A DNA stretch of 64,000 bases from Haliea sp. Its GTDB lineage: Bacteria > Pseudomonadota > Gammaproteobacteria > Pseudomonadales > Halieaceae. The stretch is taken from contig JADJAL010000065.1 in NCBI GenBank assembly GCA_016704305.1, positions 1-64,000 on the forward strand. The letters run 5' to 3'. The notes below the pieces were generated by a model. It was not told where the DNA came from. It saw only the letters and a program-made list of their open reading frames with translations, and searched no databases. Below, piece by piece: positions 16,816 through 25,566 of this stretch. Position 1 is the first letter of the stretch, and each line of letters opens with the position of its first letter. The translations under genes were made by a program, and so were the position numbers.

Positions 16816-17937
16816 CTAGAAAAGCGCTTTGATGCGCTGTATCACTACATCCACGTCATTTGGCAACTGCGCAACGGGTTGCTCGAAAGGCTGGCCCGAC
16901 CAGACAGCGAGGCCTTTGTCGACCAACAGGCGATGGAAGGCACGAAAATCGCGCGTCGCGCAAAGCACCTTGAACACGTCTATGTAGAACACGCCGCGTG
17001 CGAGCGCATGGCGCCAACGGTCCCACCGTGAATCCAGCTTGGGATTGAACAACCAGTGCGCCAGCGAGCGTCGCCACTGGTCGATACTCCCCAACCAGCC
17101 GCCAGGCAGCGGAAAAATCGCCAGCGGTTTGTGCAGGTAGATAACTTCCACCATCATCGACACGCTGTCTGCCGTGACGATAAAACCGTCCGCGCTGCCG
17201 AGCAGGGCGCGATAGGGGTTGTCTTTGGCATCGGCGGACCATTCATAAAACACGGACTCAGGCGGCAGCTCCTGGCGCAATACCTCGATGACTTCTGGCG
17301 TCGTGCGCCGACTGGTGGTGACGTAGGGCGTGCCGCCGAGCTCATCGACAATCCAGCGCGCGGTCGCCACCAGATCGTTGGCCACCCGGCGATTCATGAT
17401 AAAAGGGTTGGTCTCGCCACCCACCAGCATCGCGATCAGCGGTTTGCGCAGCGGCGCGAAGCGCGCGCGCCACAACTGCGCCTCGCTGGCAACGTCCTCT
17501 GCGGCAACGCGCATCAAAGGCAGTGTTGTCGGCACGAAATTGTGCAGCGGCGGCATCTGGTTTTCGGCGCTGGCGATGACCAGGGAAAAGTCGAGCATGT
17601 GGCCGGAGGGCTTGCCCACCAGCACTATTTTTGTTTGGTTGCCGGATTGCTGGCGCACCCACAGCGCCGCCATGGAGGGGCGTCGCCCGACGGTGAGGAT
17701 TAAATCCGGCCACGGTGCTTCCAGCGCGTCGCTGCGGCTGTGGTCGAGATGGTCGAGGGAGGGTTTGTAGCGCGGCTTGCCCAGCACGAACTCTGGCCGC
17801 ATGTGCACGTATTTGTGCTCCACCGGCCACGGCAGGGCGTCGACGATAGTCTCTACCTGGCCGTTGTCGCCGCGCTTGTCACTGAGGATGACCCAGGTTC
17901 GTGGGTGCACGCTCAGGCGCCCGCGGGCCCCTGGCAA
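16816..17937 (-). CDS. ELM1-family (DUF1022) protein, paralogue 2 of 3
   Basis: 373 residues with the family landmarks SDKRGDNGQVETIVDALPW, PWPDLILTVGRRPSM, KIVLVGKPSGH, the GG-containing AMLVGGETNPF, TSRRTTPEVIEVL, DNPYRALLGSADGFIVTADS and VSMMVEV. It is more diverged than the other two copies: its PSGH replaces the GRPW segment. Its GTG/ATG region overlaps the end of sulfotransferase 4 by 25 nt, so ST4 and this gene form a two-gene minus-strand operon. Pairing with a sulfotransferase supports a shared substrate. No membrane segment is visible. Molecular activity is not known. Confidence 0.78.
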   Translation of the reverse strand: MPGARGRLSVHPRTWVILSDKRGDNGQVETIVDALPWPVEHKYVHMRPEFVLGKPRYKPSLDHLDHSRSDALEAPWPDLILTVGRRPSMAALWVRQQSGNQTKIVLVGKPSGHMLDFSLVIASAENQMPPLHNFVPTTLPLMRVAAEDVASEAQLWRARFAPLRKPLIAMLVGGETNPFIMNRRVANDLVATARWIVDELGGTPYVTTSRRTTPEVIEVLRQELPPESVFYEWSADAKDNPYRALLGSADGFIVTADSVSMMVEVIYLHKPLAIFPLPGGWLGSIDQWRRSLAHWLFNPKLDSRWDRWRHALARGVFYIDVFKVLCATRDFRAFHRLLVDKGLAVWSGQPFEQPVAQLPNDVDVVIQRIKALF

Positions 17938-18854
17938 TAGCCCAGTTCCGGCAGTATGTTGTCGCGCACGAGCGCTTCGAGTTCCGCCACCTGCTCGGGA
18001 TTGAAATCGTCGCGATAGCCGCCCACCTTGCCGCGCCGCACCTTGAAGGTAGTGGGGTCCCTGGCGTCGACCAGCTTCATGCCGCCCTGGCTGAAGGTGC
18101 CGCTGGTTTCAAGTTTCTGCAGGTTGTCGAACGAGCTCCACTCCACCGCGGCGCGAATCTCGTCCTCGCTGAAGTTCTCGCCCATCAACTGCGTGATGCT
18201 GTGCAACGTGGGTACCGGATGTGCGCGCAAGTCTTCGTATTTCACCAGCATGCCGCGCTCCAGTTCGCGCACGTTGCGCGCCCAGGTGTTCTGGTACTCG
18301 ATGAGGCTGGGCAGGCCGATATCGGAATAGCGCACGAAATCCCACATCTGCACTGTGCGGCGGTCGATGGGATGCTCTACAAAATGGTTAATCAGTTCCT
18401 GCTTGGCGTGCGACTGCCGCTTGGTGAATTGCAGGTACCAGGACACGGCGATGTCGATCGGATGACGCGCGAGAAACAGCACCGGCTTGTGCCGCAGCGG
18501 ATTGTCCGGGGCCCCGCACGCGAGCAACTTGCCCACTTCGCCTTCATAGCTGTAATAGCCGTTGGTCGCCGCCAGCCGCGGGATCTCGGGGATTTTACGC
18601 GCGAACTCGTCGGTGTTGATCAATTTCGATTCCGGCAGGTTGTAACGCAGTTGGTACAGCCTGGAGATCATCACCTTGAGCCAGGTATTGCCACTCTTGG
18701 GGTGGCCGATGATCAGGAAGCTCGCGCGGTGCGCCTTGGCCAGTTCCAGCCGTGCCAGGTGCTTGCGACGCAAGGCGACGCGGGTGTTGGCCGGCAGCGG
18801 TTGCGTCGGTACGAGAATCAGCGCTTTCTTGACGCCATCACTCAGGTTAAACAT
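17913..18854 (-). CDS. PAPS-dependent sulfotransferase 4
   Basis: 313 residues and the most divergent of the four sulfotransferases. The 5'-phosphosulfate loop reads IGHPKSGNTWLKVMISRLYQ, the common PKSGTTW-like form. The 3'-phosphate loop is LARHPIDIAVSWYLQF, and VRRGKVGGYRDDFNPEQ is near the C-terminus. ARHPIDIAVS replaces the RDPRDVAVS of copies 2 and 3. It diverges from lptF, leaving a 130-nt intergenic region that probably contains both promoters. It is upstream of, and overlaps, the ELM1-family paralogue 2. Confidence 0.85.
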   Translation of the reverse strand: MFNLSDGVKKALILVPTQPLPANTRVALRRKHLARLELAKAHRASFLIIGHPKSGNTWLKVMISRLYQLRYNLPESKLINTDEFARKIPEIPRLAATNGYYSYEGEVGKLLACGAPDNPLRHKPVLFLARHPIDIAVSWYLQFTKRQSHAKQELINHFVEHPIDRRTVQMWDFVRYSDIGLPSLIEYQNTWARNVRELERGMLVKYEDLRAHPVPTLHSITQLMGENFSEDEIRAAVEWSSFDNLQKLETSGTFSQGGMKLVDARDPTTFKVRRGKVGGYRDDFNPEQVAELEALVRDNILPELGYCQGPAGA

Positions 18855-18986
18855 GTTTTGGGGTACTCACAGGAAGGGTGCTGCCGCACGCGCTAAGTGT
18901 GCAATTATGCGCGATGCCGGTCAAAATGACCAGACAACAGGCGTGTCATGTACAATGGCGGCCAGTCCCGACAGGAACACGACCGC

Positions 18987-20054
18987 TTGATCATCGACCG
19001 CCATATCAGCTGGGAAATTCTCCTTCCCTTCATTACCGGCCTGGGCCTGTTGGTACTGGTTTTTATCGGTTTTTCCGCCGCCAACCAGCTGTCGCTTGCA
19101 GCAGAGGGCAAGCTGGATATCCTGACCGCGTTCAAGTTGGTCGGCCTCAACACGCTCATCACGCTCGAGATCCTGTTGCCTTCGGCGTTCTTTTTTTCCG
19201 TGTTGTCCGCAATAGGCCGCCTGTACCGCGATTCAGAAATGCGCGCGTTTTATGCCGCGGGCGTGAGTCGCGCACGGATCCTTGAGGCAGTGTTCAAACT
19301 GTCACTGGTGGTGGCGATTCTCACAGGCGTGTTGTCCGTGCTGGCACGACCCTGGGCGTTTCGCACCAGCTATGCGCTGGAGTCACAGGCGGCCGCGCGT
19401 TTTGACCTCAAGCAGATGACTGCGAACGAGTTTGTCAGCATGGGTGGCAGCGACTACACCTTTATCGCCAGCGATATCGACCTGGAAAAAGGCTTGCATA
19501 AAGGGGTATTCCTGCAGAAGAACTACGACGAACATGGACGCATAGAGGTGATCGTTGCAGAATCCGCCGCCATGCCGACGCTCAACCCCAACCAGGCCTC
19601 CCGGGCCACGTTCTACAATGGTTACAACTATCTGCTGGACAAGCGAGAAAAACGTGACCTGACATTGCATTTCAAGGAACTGGTGGTACGACTCCCTAAC
19701 GAGGAAGCCGAGGAAAAATACCGCCGCAAAGCAGAGACCACACTAACGTTGTCGCAATCCTCCGATCCCAAGGACGTCGCCGAATACCAGTGGCGCATCA
19801 CCACGCCGCTGGCGACGATCCTGCTTGGCTTGATTGCCGTACCGCTGGCGCGTTCCGCGCCGCGCGAGTCCCGCTTTCGCAACTTTTCCATTGCGCTGCT
19901 TTCCTATATCGCCCTGTTTGCGATGGTCAGCGTGCTGCGCACGTTCATTGAGCAGGGCAAACTCGGCGCGATACCCGGCCTGTGGACGGCTTACGTGTTA
20001 CAGGCGGTGCTGCTGGTGATCCTGGTCACGCAACCGAGGCTTAAACGACGATGA
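18987..20054 (+). CDS. lptF: LptF-type permease of a lipopolysaccharide-type exporter
   Basis: Inner-membrane LptF/LptG family permease. Three N-terminal membrane helices (ILLPFITGLGLLVLVFIGF, then ILLPSAFFFSVLSAIGRLYR with the conserved DSEMRAFYAAGVS coupling segment) and three C-terminal helices flank a periplasmic beta-domain. PLATILLGLIAVPLARS near the C-terminus is typical of LptF. A TTG at 18987 gives a family-like start; an in-frame ATG at 18948 is also possible. The stop overlaps lptG by 4 nt. Canonical lptFG in gammaproteobacteria sits beside pepA; here the neighbours are a sulfotransferase and an ABC exporter. This may therefore be a dedicated copy, or a moved sole copy. Confidence 0.88.
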   Translation: MIIDRHISWEILLPFITGLGLLVLVFIGFSAANQLSLAAEGKLDILTAFKLVGLNTLITLEILLPSAFFFSVLSAIGRLYRDSEMRAFYAAGVSRARILEAVFKLSLVVAILTGVLSVLARPWAFRTSYALESQAAARFDLKQMTANEFVSMGGSDYTFIASDIDLEKGLHKGVFLQKNYDEHGRIEVIVAESAAMPTLNPNQASRATFYNGYNYLLDKREKRDLTLHFKELVVRLPNEEAEEKYRRKAETTLTLSQSSDPKDVAEYQWRITTPLATILLGLIAVPLARSAPRESRFRNFSIALLSYIALFAMVSVLRTFIEQGKLGAIPGLWTAYVLQAVLLVILVTQPRLKRR

Positions 20055-21121
20055 TTCTGCAGCGCTACATCGGCATAAGCGTTGCCAAAGGCTGGCTTCT
20101 GGTACTGCTCGTATTGGGCGCCGTATTCGGCCTGATCAGTTTTACGCAGGAACTGGATCATACGGAGCTGAACTACAACGCGCTGCAGGTTGCGAGGTAC
20201 ACGCTGCTCACCCTGCCGAACCAGTTGGTCGGCCTTGCGCCGGTGATCGCGTTGCTGGGCAGCATCGTGGCACTGGCCAACCTGGACCGTTACAACGAGC
20301 TGACCATCATTAGCTGCACCGGCTTTCCACCGTCCAAACTGATCGCTGCCCTCGCCCTGCCCACGGCCTTGCTGATGGTCGGCCTGTGGATATGCATGGA
20401 GTGGGTTACGCCGCAGATGCAACAGGCTGCCGAACAAGAGCGCAAATTGCTGCGCGATGGCAACCAGGGCTGGATTCCCGGTGGCGGGGTGTGGTCAACG
20501 GACGGACGGCGCTACATCCATCTGGGAAAAATGTCCGAGGAAAACGTGCCCGGCAATATCAGCCTGTATGAGTTTGACGAGTCAGGCGAGTTGGTCCGCG
20601 CTGTGTGGGCGGTGACGGCCAATGTCGACAAGGACCGACGCTGGCTGTTCCAGAAGGCGAAGGAAAAATTTCTCGTGGACGGTGTTTTCGCAACGCGGTG
20701 GTATCCGGAGCTGGAAATCGAGAACCTGTGGTCCAGCGACGAACTGCCCACGCTGACACTGCGCGGCGACAGCATGAATTTGTCCGTACTCCACAGTTAC
20801 ATACAATACCTCGCACGCAACGGGCAGCCGGCGGACAAATACCTCAATGCCTTCTGGCAGCGGCTGCTGATGCCGTTGACAGTGTCTGCAATGGTCCTGC
20901 TGGCAATGTCGATCAGCGCCAGTATCTCGCCGGGGCGCGATCGCAGCTTCGGTATCAATATCGGTATTGGCGCCGTGCTGGGCATACTGTTCTACCTCGG
21001 CACGCAAATCATCTTTTCACTGGGACAACTATTGCAATTGAACATCCTGCTGATCGCGCTCCTTCCCACACTGGTTGTCCTGACCTGTGCGCTGTTCCTG
21101 TTGCGCCGCATGCGCTGGTGA
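20051..21121 (+). CDS. lptG: LptG-type permease of a lipopolysaccharide-type exporter
   Basis: 356 residues, partner of LptF. It begins MILQRYIGISVAKGWLLVLL, the usual LptG start. It has the conserved coupling segment RYNELTIISCTGFPPSKL after helix 3 and the family ending with helices in SFGINIGIGAVLGILFYLGT. LPGRD-like SPGRDRSFG matches the end of the beta-domain/helix 5 boundary. With an LptB ATPase (not in this window) and LptC it would extract lipid from the inner membrane. The 4-nt overlap with lptF indicates coupled translation. The ABC exporter follows after 89 nt on the same strand. Confidence 0.88.
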   Translation: MILQRYIGISVAKGWLLVLLVLGAVFGLISFTQELDHTELNYNALQVARYTLLTLPNQLVGLAPVIALLGSIVALANLDRYNELTIISCTGFPPSKLIAALALPTALLMVGLWICMEWVTPQMQQAAEQERKLLRDGNQGWIPGGGVWSTDGRRYIHLGKMSEENVPGNISLYEFDESGELVRAVWAVTANVDKDRRWLFQKAKEKFLVDGVFATRWYPELEIENLWSSDELPTLTLRGDSMNLSVLHSYIQYLARNGQPADKYLNAFWQRLLMPLTVSAMVLLAMSISASISPGRDRSFGINIGIGAVLGILFYLGTQIIFSLGQLLQLNILLIALLPTLVVLTCALFLLRRMRW

Positions 21122-21210
21122 TCGGACAGTGAACCGGGATACCTGCAGCAACGTGAACCCGCAACGGACTTGCACAGACCAACCTTGCACACACGGGGAG
21201 ACGCCGTCCG

Positions 21211-22953
21211 ATGGGACTGATGCTTGATTTTTTTCGCGCCTACCGCTGGCAGACCGTGCTGATGATGCTCGCCCTGCTGCTGTCGGGCGTGGCCGAGGGC
21301 ATCGGTGTATCGGCGTTGCTGCCCCTGCTGAATATTGCGCTCGGCGCAGACGCCACAAGTATGATTCCCGGCGCGGCGCCGGAAGGACGCAGTGAGTTTG
21401 AACAGCACGTTCTCAACGCGCTGGGCTACCTGGGCATCGCCCCGACGTTGGGGAGCATGCTCGCCATCATCCTCGGGGGCGTATTGTTCAAAACCGTGTT
21501 TTTGTTGCTCGCCCAACGCCAGGTAGGCTATACCGCCGCACAGGTCAGCACAGACCTGCGCCTGCGCTTGTTGCGCTCCGTACTGCGCAGCAAATGGGAG
21601 TATTTCCTGCACCAGCCGGTTGGCAAACTGACCAATGCCATGGCGTCCGAGGCACAGCGCTCGGCGACTGCGTTTGTCAACGGCACCACCGCACTCACCT
21701 TCCTGATTCCCGGCCTCATCTACGGTGGCGTGGCCTTTGCCCTGTCCTGGCGCGCCTCGCTGGTCGCCATCGCGGCAGGCACCGTGGTGATCGGCCTGTC
21801 CCATTTCCTGGTCAACATCACCCGCAAGGCGGGCAAGAAGCAAACACGGCTGATGACATCGCTGATGGCAAACCTCACCGATACGCTGCAATCCGTGAAA
21901 CCGCTCAAAGCCATGGCGCGCGAATCCCTGGCTGACCAGGTGCTGGCCCACGATACCAACCTCCTGAACAAGTCCCAGCGGCGCCAGGTGCTGAGCGCCG
22001 CGCTGCTGGATTCGGGCCAGGAACTGATGTTCACGGGATTTATCTGCCTTGGGATTTATGTCGCCATGAACGCCTACAGCATGGCGCTGTCCACGGTCAT
22101 GGTACTGGTGGTCGCCCTCGGCAGGGCCTTCTCGTACTTCGGCAAGGTGCAGAAGCAGTACCAGAAACTGGCCGAGGGCGAGAGCGCCTATTGGTCGATG
22201 ATTGGCGCGATCAATGCGGCCGAGGCAGCCCAGGAAGACTTGAAGGGCGGCGTTACGCCACGCTTCGAGCACAGCCTTGCGCTACAAGACGTGCACTTCG
22301 CTTATGACCAACACCCGGTGTTCCAGGGTCTGTCACTGCACATCAAAGCGGGCTCGCTGACGACGTTGGTCGGTCCCTCGGGATCGGGCAAGACCACCAT
22401 CATCGACCTGGCCATCGGGCTGCTGCGACCGCAGAGTGGGATTGTCCTGCTGGATGGCATCCCACTGCACGACATCGACATTAACCAGTGGCGAAAAATG
22501 ATCGGCTATGTGCCGCAGGACACCATCCTGCTGCACGACAGCATTCTCCACAACGTCACGCTGGGCGACCCGGCAGTAACCTCCGCGGATGTCGAACGCG
22601 CACTGCGTGCGGCTGGTGCCTGGGAGTTCGTGATGGGCCTGGCGCAGGGGCTGGACACGATTGTCGGGGAGCGCGGGGGTAAACTTTCCGGTGGCCAGCG
22701 CCAGCGCATCGTCATCGCACGGGCGCTGATCAACCAGCCCAGGTTGCTGATTCTCGACGAAGCCACCAGCGCACTGGACAGGGAGACAGAAGAGGCTGTC
22801 ACGCAGGCACTGGATGCGCTGAAAGGCCAGCTGACCATACTGGCCATCTCACATAACCGCGCGCTGGTCGCCGGCGCGGACACCGTGTACCAGATGACCG
22901 CCGGCTGCGCCACCCTGGTGGACGCCGCCAGTCAGTCAGATTTCGCCAAGTAG
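21211..22953 (+). CDS. MsbA-like ABC exporter (fused membrane and ATPase domains)
   Basis: A 580-residue half-transporter. Residues 1-330 form a six-helix type IV exporter domain, starting LDFFRAYRWQTVLMMLALLL. The ATPase domain has Walker A GPSGSGKTT (about 387-395), signature LSGGQRQR (about 491), Walker B LLILDEATSALD (about 511-522) and the H-loop in AISHNRA. The length and architecture fit lipid flippases such as MsbA. Following lptF-lptG, it would flip a lipid to the periplasmic leaflet for those permeases to collect. That the lipid is a sphingolipid is inference from the adjacent ACP-Spt genes. Its last 18 nt overlap the convergent ELM1-family paralogue 3. Confidence 0.85.
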   Translation: MGLMLDFFRAYRWQTVLMMLALLLSGVAEGIGVSALLPLLNIALGADATSMIPGAAPEGRSEFEQHVLNALGYLGIAPTLGSMLAIILGGVLFKTVFLLLAQRQVGYTAAQVSTDLRLRLLRSVLRSKWEYFLHQPVGKLTNAMASEAQRSATAFVNGTTALTFLIPGLIYGGVAFALSWRASLVAIAAGTVVIGLSHFLVNITRKAGKKQTRLMTSLMANLTDTLQSVKPLKAMARESLADQVLAHDTNLLNKSQRRQVLSAALLDSGQELMFTGFICLGIYVAMNAYSMALSTVMVLVVALGRAFSYFGKVQKQYQKLAEGESAYWSMIGAINAAEAAQEDLKGGVTPRFEHSLALQDVHFAYDQHPVFQGLSLHIKAGSLTTLVGPSGSGKTTIIDLAIGLLRPQSGIVLLDGIPLHDIDINQWRKMIGYVPQDTILLHDSILHNVTLGDPAVTSADVERALRAAGAWEFVMGLAQGLDTIVGERGGKLSGGQRQRIVIARALINQPRLLILDEATSALDRETEEAVTQALDALKGQLTILAISHNRALVAGADTVYQMTAGCATLVDAASQSDFAK

Positions 22954-23995
22954 TTTGCGCACCGCTTCCACGGCACGTTGCAGGTCGGTTTCCGCAGGCA
23001 CCCTTGCCGCATACGACACCTCCTCCGTCCAGGTGGCACAACCGGTTTCGTGCAACCTTCGGTGCACCAGCGTGATGTCGCGGGTCAACGGACGCCAGAA
23101 CCAGCGCAGCAGCAAAGCATATAAAGCGCCACCCAGGCGAAAATCCCGCTGCGACTCATCCTCAATATCGCGCATCCCGCCGAGATCAAACATCGTCACC
23201 GGTTTACCCGTGGCGCAGGCTTCCGACAACATCGCGATGCTGTCGCCAGTGACGATCAGTCGGTCAGCCCACGCCAAAATACCCATGTAAGGGTTATCGG
23301 GACTCGCGCCCGACCAGCGATAGAAATAGTTCGGTGCGTGGATCGCGGCTTGCAGCGCATCAACCGCCGCAGGCCGGGTGCGCGAACTGGTGGAGACCAG
23401 CAGCGAACCGCCGTTGGCCCGCGCCAGTTGCGACGCCTCGTGACCGAGGCGCGTGGCGGCCTTCGCACCCAGCGTAAACGGCCCGCTATCGCCGCCGACC
23501 ATCACGGCGAACCGCGGCCGCGGCAGCTCGGCGAAAGCCGCTTCCCATTGCAACCGCGCCTGCGCCAGGCGCTCCTCGGTCACGCTGTGCAGGGTCAGCA
23601 GGTTGTTGAGGACATTAGGGTGCTGCGGGTACGCGGTACTGGGGCGTCGTGATCACCAGATCGAAGGAATTCAACCGCGCCCAGGGGCGCCCGATATGCA
23701 CATAGCGGGTGCGACCGCCCGACTGCTCGCGAATCCAGCGACACACCGGTTCATTGCGTACCCCGCTGCTGATGACCAGGTCCGGCCAGGGCGCTTGCAA
23801 TTGGTTGGCGGAGTCAGCGCTGATACCACGCAGCGTGCCCTGCCCCAGAAGGTGGGGCAAAAACACGTGTTTGCGATAGCGCAGCACCTTGGTCTCACAG
23901 GGCCAGCCTAACGTATCGACCAACGCATCGACCAACGCGCGCGCCTGTCCGCGCTCGCCCGCGCGGTAGGCGTCGATCAACCAAATCACTGGCAT
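22936..23995 (-). CDS. ELM1-family (DUF1022) protein, paralogue 3 of 3 (one frameshift)
   Basis: Two frames together make a complete family member. The first (23995 to 23615) holds PVIWLIDAYRAGERGQARAL, PWPDLVISSGVRNEPVCRW, RYVHIGRPWARL and VITTPQYRVP. A one-base shift near 23628 then gives QHPNVLNNLLTLHSVTEERL and continues through AVMVGGDSGPF, SRTRPAAVDAL, DNPYMGILAWADRLIVTGDS and IAMLSEA to 22936. Removing a single base restores about 352 residues, so this is probably a sequencing error rather than a dead gene. It is closest to paralogue 1 (10450). It is divergent from the ACP gene, with 77 nt between them. Confidence 0.75.
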
Positions 23996-24072
23996 TACCT
24001 AGTTTCCGTGGGTATAGTTCCAGCCTTTGAAATCTAGCGACTTACCCTGACCGACGCAAGGGCGGCTTTCAC

Positions 24073-24315
24073 ATGACCGACTATCAGGAATACCTGAACT
24101 TCCTCATTAGCGCCCTGGCATCCCAGAACAAAAAGCAACTGGTACTGTCCGAGAACACGGCTCTGGTGGCTGATATCGGGCTCAGCTCGCTGGAGGTTAT
24201 GGAATTCATTGAGAAGATCGAGGATCACTTCGACATTTCCATCCCGCTGAACATCCTGCCAGACGTAAATACCATCGGCGATCTGGCGAGGAAGGTCCGC
24301 GATCTCAACCTCTGA
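24073..24315 (+). CDS. Acyl carrier protein
   Basis: An 80-residue acidic four-helix carrier protein. The phosphopantetheine attachment motif is DIGLSSLEVME (34-44), with Ser39 the likely attachment site; SSL takes the place of the canonical DSL. It is directly followed, 45 nt on, by the serine palmitoyltransferase gene. In Caulobacter and relatives a dedicated ACP accompanies Spt and delivers the acyl chain for 3-ketosphinganine synthesis, so the same role is inferred here. The Sfp-type transferase at 3100 and the fatty-acyl-AMP ligase at 37841 are its probable activating and loading partners. Confidence 0.9.
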   Translation: MTDYQEYLNFLISALASQNKKQLVLSENTALVADIGLSSLEVMEFIEKIEDHFDISIPLNILPDVNTIGDLARKVRDLNL

Positions 24316-24360
24316 AAGTCGCCCGCCATGACATGACACGTCACGAGGTAGATAACTCCC

Positions 24361-25566
24361 ATGCTGTTTGACAAATTCCAGACCATGGCCAATTTCCAGG
24401 CCGAACTCGCCGCTCGTCACGTCAAGCCCTTTGGCGCGGTGACCGAGGAAATACTCTCCGCCACAGAAGGCGTCGTGCAGGGGCGCCGCGTGATTCTGGC
24501 GGGCACCAACAATTACCTCGGCCTTTCCTACGACCCGCGCTGCATCAAAGCCGCCCAGGACGCTGCCGCGCGCTGGGGAACCGGCACCACCGGCTCACGC
24601 CTGGCCAATGGCTCCTTCGCCGAGCACCAGGCGCTGGAGACGGAAATCGCGCAGTTCTACGGCGTGGATCACGCCATTGTCTTTTCCACCGGCTATGCGG
24701 CCACGATGGGCATGTGCTCTACCCTCGCCGGCCCCGGCGATACCATCCTGCTCGACGCCGACAGCCACGCCAGCATCTACGCCGGTGTCAAACTGAGCGG
24801 CGCGGACATCATCCGCTACAAACACAACGACCCGGACGACCTCGCCAAGCGCCTGCGCCGCCTGGGTGAGCGCGCCTCACAGACGTTGATTATTGCCGAG
24901 GGTATTTACTCGATGCTGGGCGACGTGGCGCCGCTCAGGGACATCGCCGCGGTCAAGCGCGAGTACGGCGGCTATCTGTTCGTGGATGAAGCGCATTCGA
25001 TGGGCGTGCTGGGCGAGACCGGCCGCGGCGCGGCGCAGGCCGCGGGCGTGGAAGCCGACGTCGATTTCGTTGCCGGCACCTTCAGCAAGAGCCTGGGTGC
25101 GATCGGCGGGTTCTGCGTCAGCCGCCACGCGGAACTCGAGGCGATCCGCTTCTGTATCAGCGCCTACATCTTCACCGCGTCTTCCGCACCCTCCATCATC
25201 GCATCGACACGCGCGGCGCTGCGCATTATCGTCGCCGAACCGCAACTGCGGCGGCAGTTGTGGGACAACGCCAACCGCCTGTACGACGGCCTGAAAGCCC
25301 TCGGCCTGCCGGTGGGGCCCACCGCCAGCCCTGTCGTAGCCGTGGAAATGGCGGATCGCTCCGCCACCATCGACTGCTGGAATGCGCTGATGCAGGCTGG
25401 CGTTTACGTCAATCTGGTCATTCTGCCGGCCTCGCCATCGACCAATTTCCTGCTGCGCAATTCCGTCAGCGCGGCCCATAGCAGCGCGCAGATCGATACG
25501 ATCATCGCCGCCTATGCCGGACTCGTCAGCGCCGGGCTCATTACCCCAACCAACAAGGTCAACTAA
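24361..25566 (+). CDS. spt: Serine palmitoyltransferase (alpha-oxoamine synthase)
   Basis: A PLP-dependent alpha-oxoamine synthase of 401 residues that condenses an acyl thioester with an amino acid. NNYLGLSYDP (about 50) and GTGTTGSRLANG are substrate-loop motifs. DEAHSMG (209-215) holds the PLP-pyridine Asp and stacking His, and GTFSKSLGAIGG carries the Schiff-base Lys243. Family alternatives are KBL, BioF and HemA. The adjacent ACP, together with bCerS-like, CerR-like and fatty-acyl-AMP ligase genes further on, points to serine palmitoyltransferase, the first step of ceramide synthesis. Its stop overlaps the start of murA by one base (TAATG). Confidence 0.85.
   Translation: MLFDKFQTMANFQAELAARHVKPFGAVTEEILSATEGVVQGRRVILAGTNNYLGLSYDPRCIKAAQDAAARWGTGTTGSRLANGSFAEHQALETEIAQFYGVDHAIVFSTGYAATMGMCSTLAGPGDTILLDADSHASIYAGVKLSGADIIRYKHNDPDDLAKRLRRLGERASQTLIIAEGIYSMLGDVAPLRDIAAVKREYGGYLFVDEAHSMGVLGETGRGAAQAAGVEADVDFVAGTFSKSLGAIGGFCVSRHAELEAIRFCISAYIFTASSAPSIIASTRAALRIIVAEPQLRRQLWDNANRLYDGLKALGLPVGPTASPVVAVEMADRSATIDCWNALMQAGVYVNLVILPASPSTNFLLRNSVSAAHSSAQIDTIIAAYAGLVSAGLITPTNKVN

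Noticed and set aside
20992..22272. A 426-codon minus-strand frame opposite lptG and the ABC exporter
   Set aside because: Both plus-strand genes are intact and strongly motif-supported. The minus frame has biased composition and no domain.
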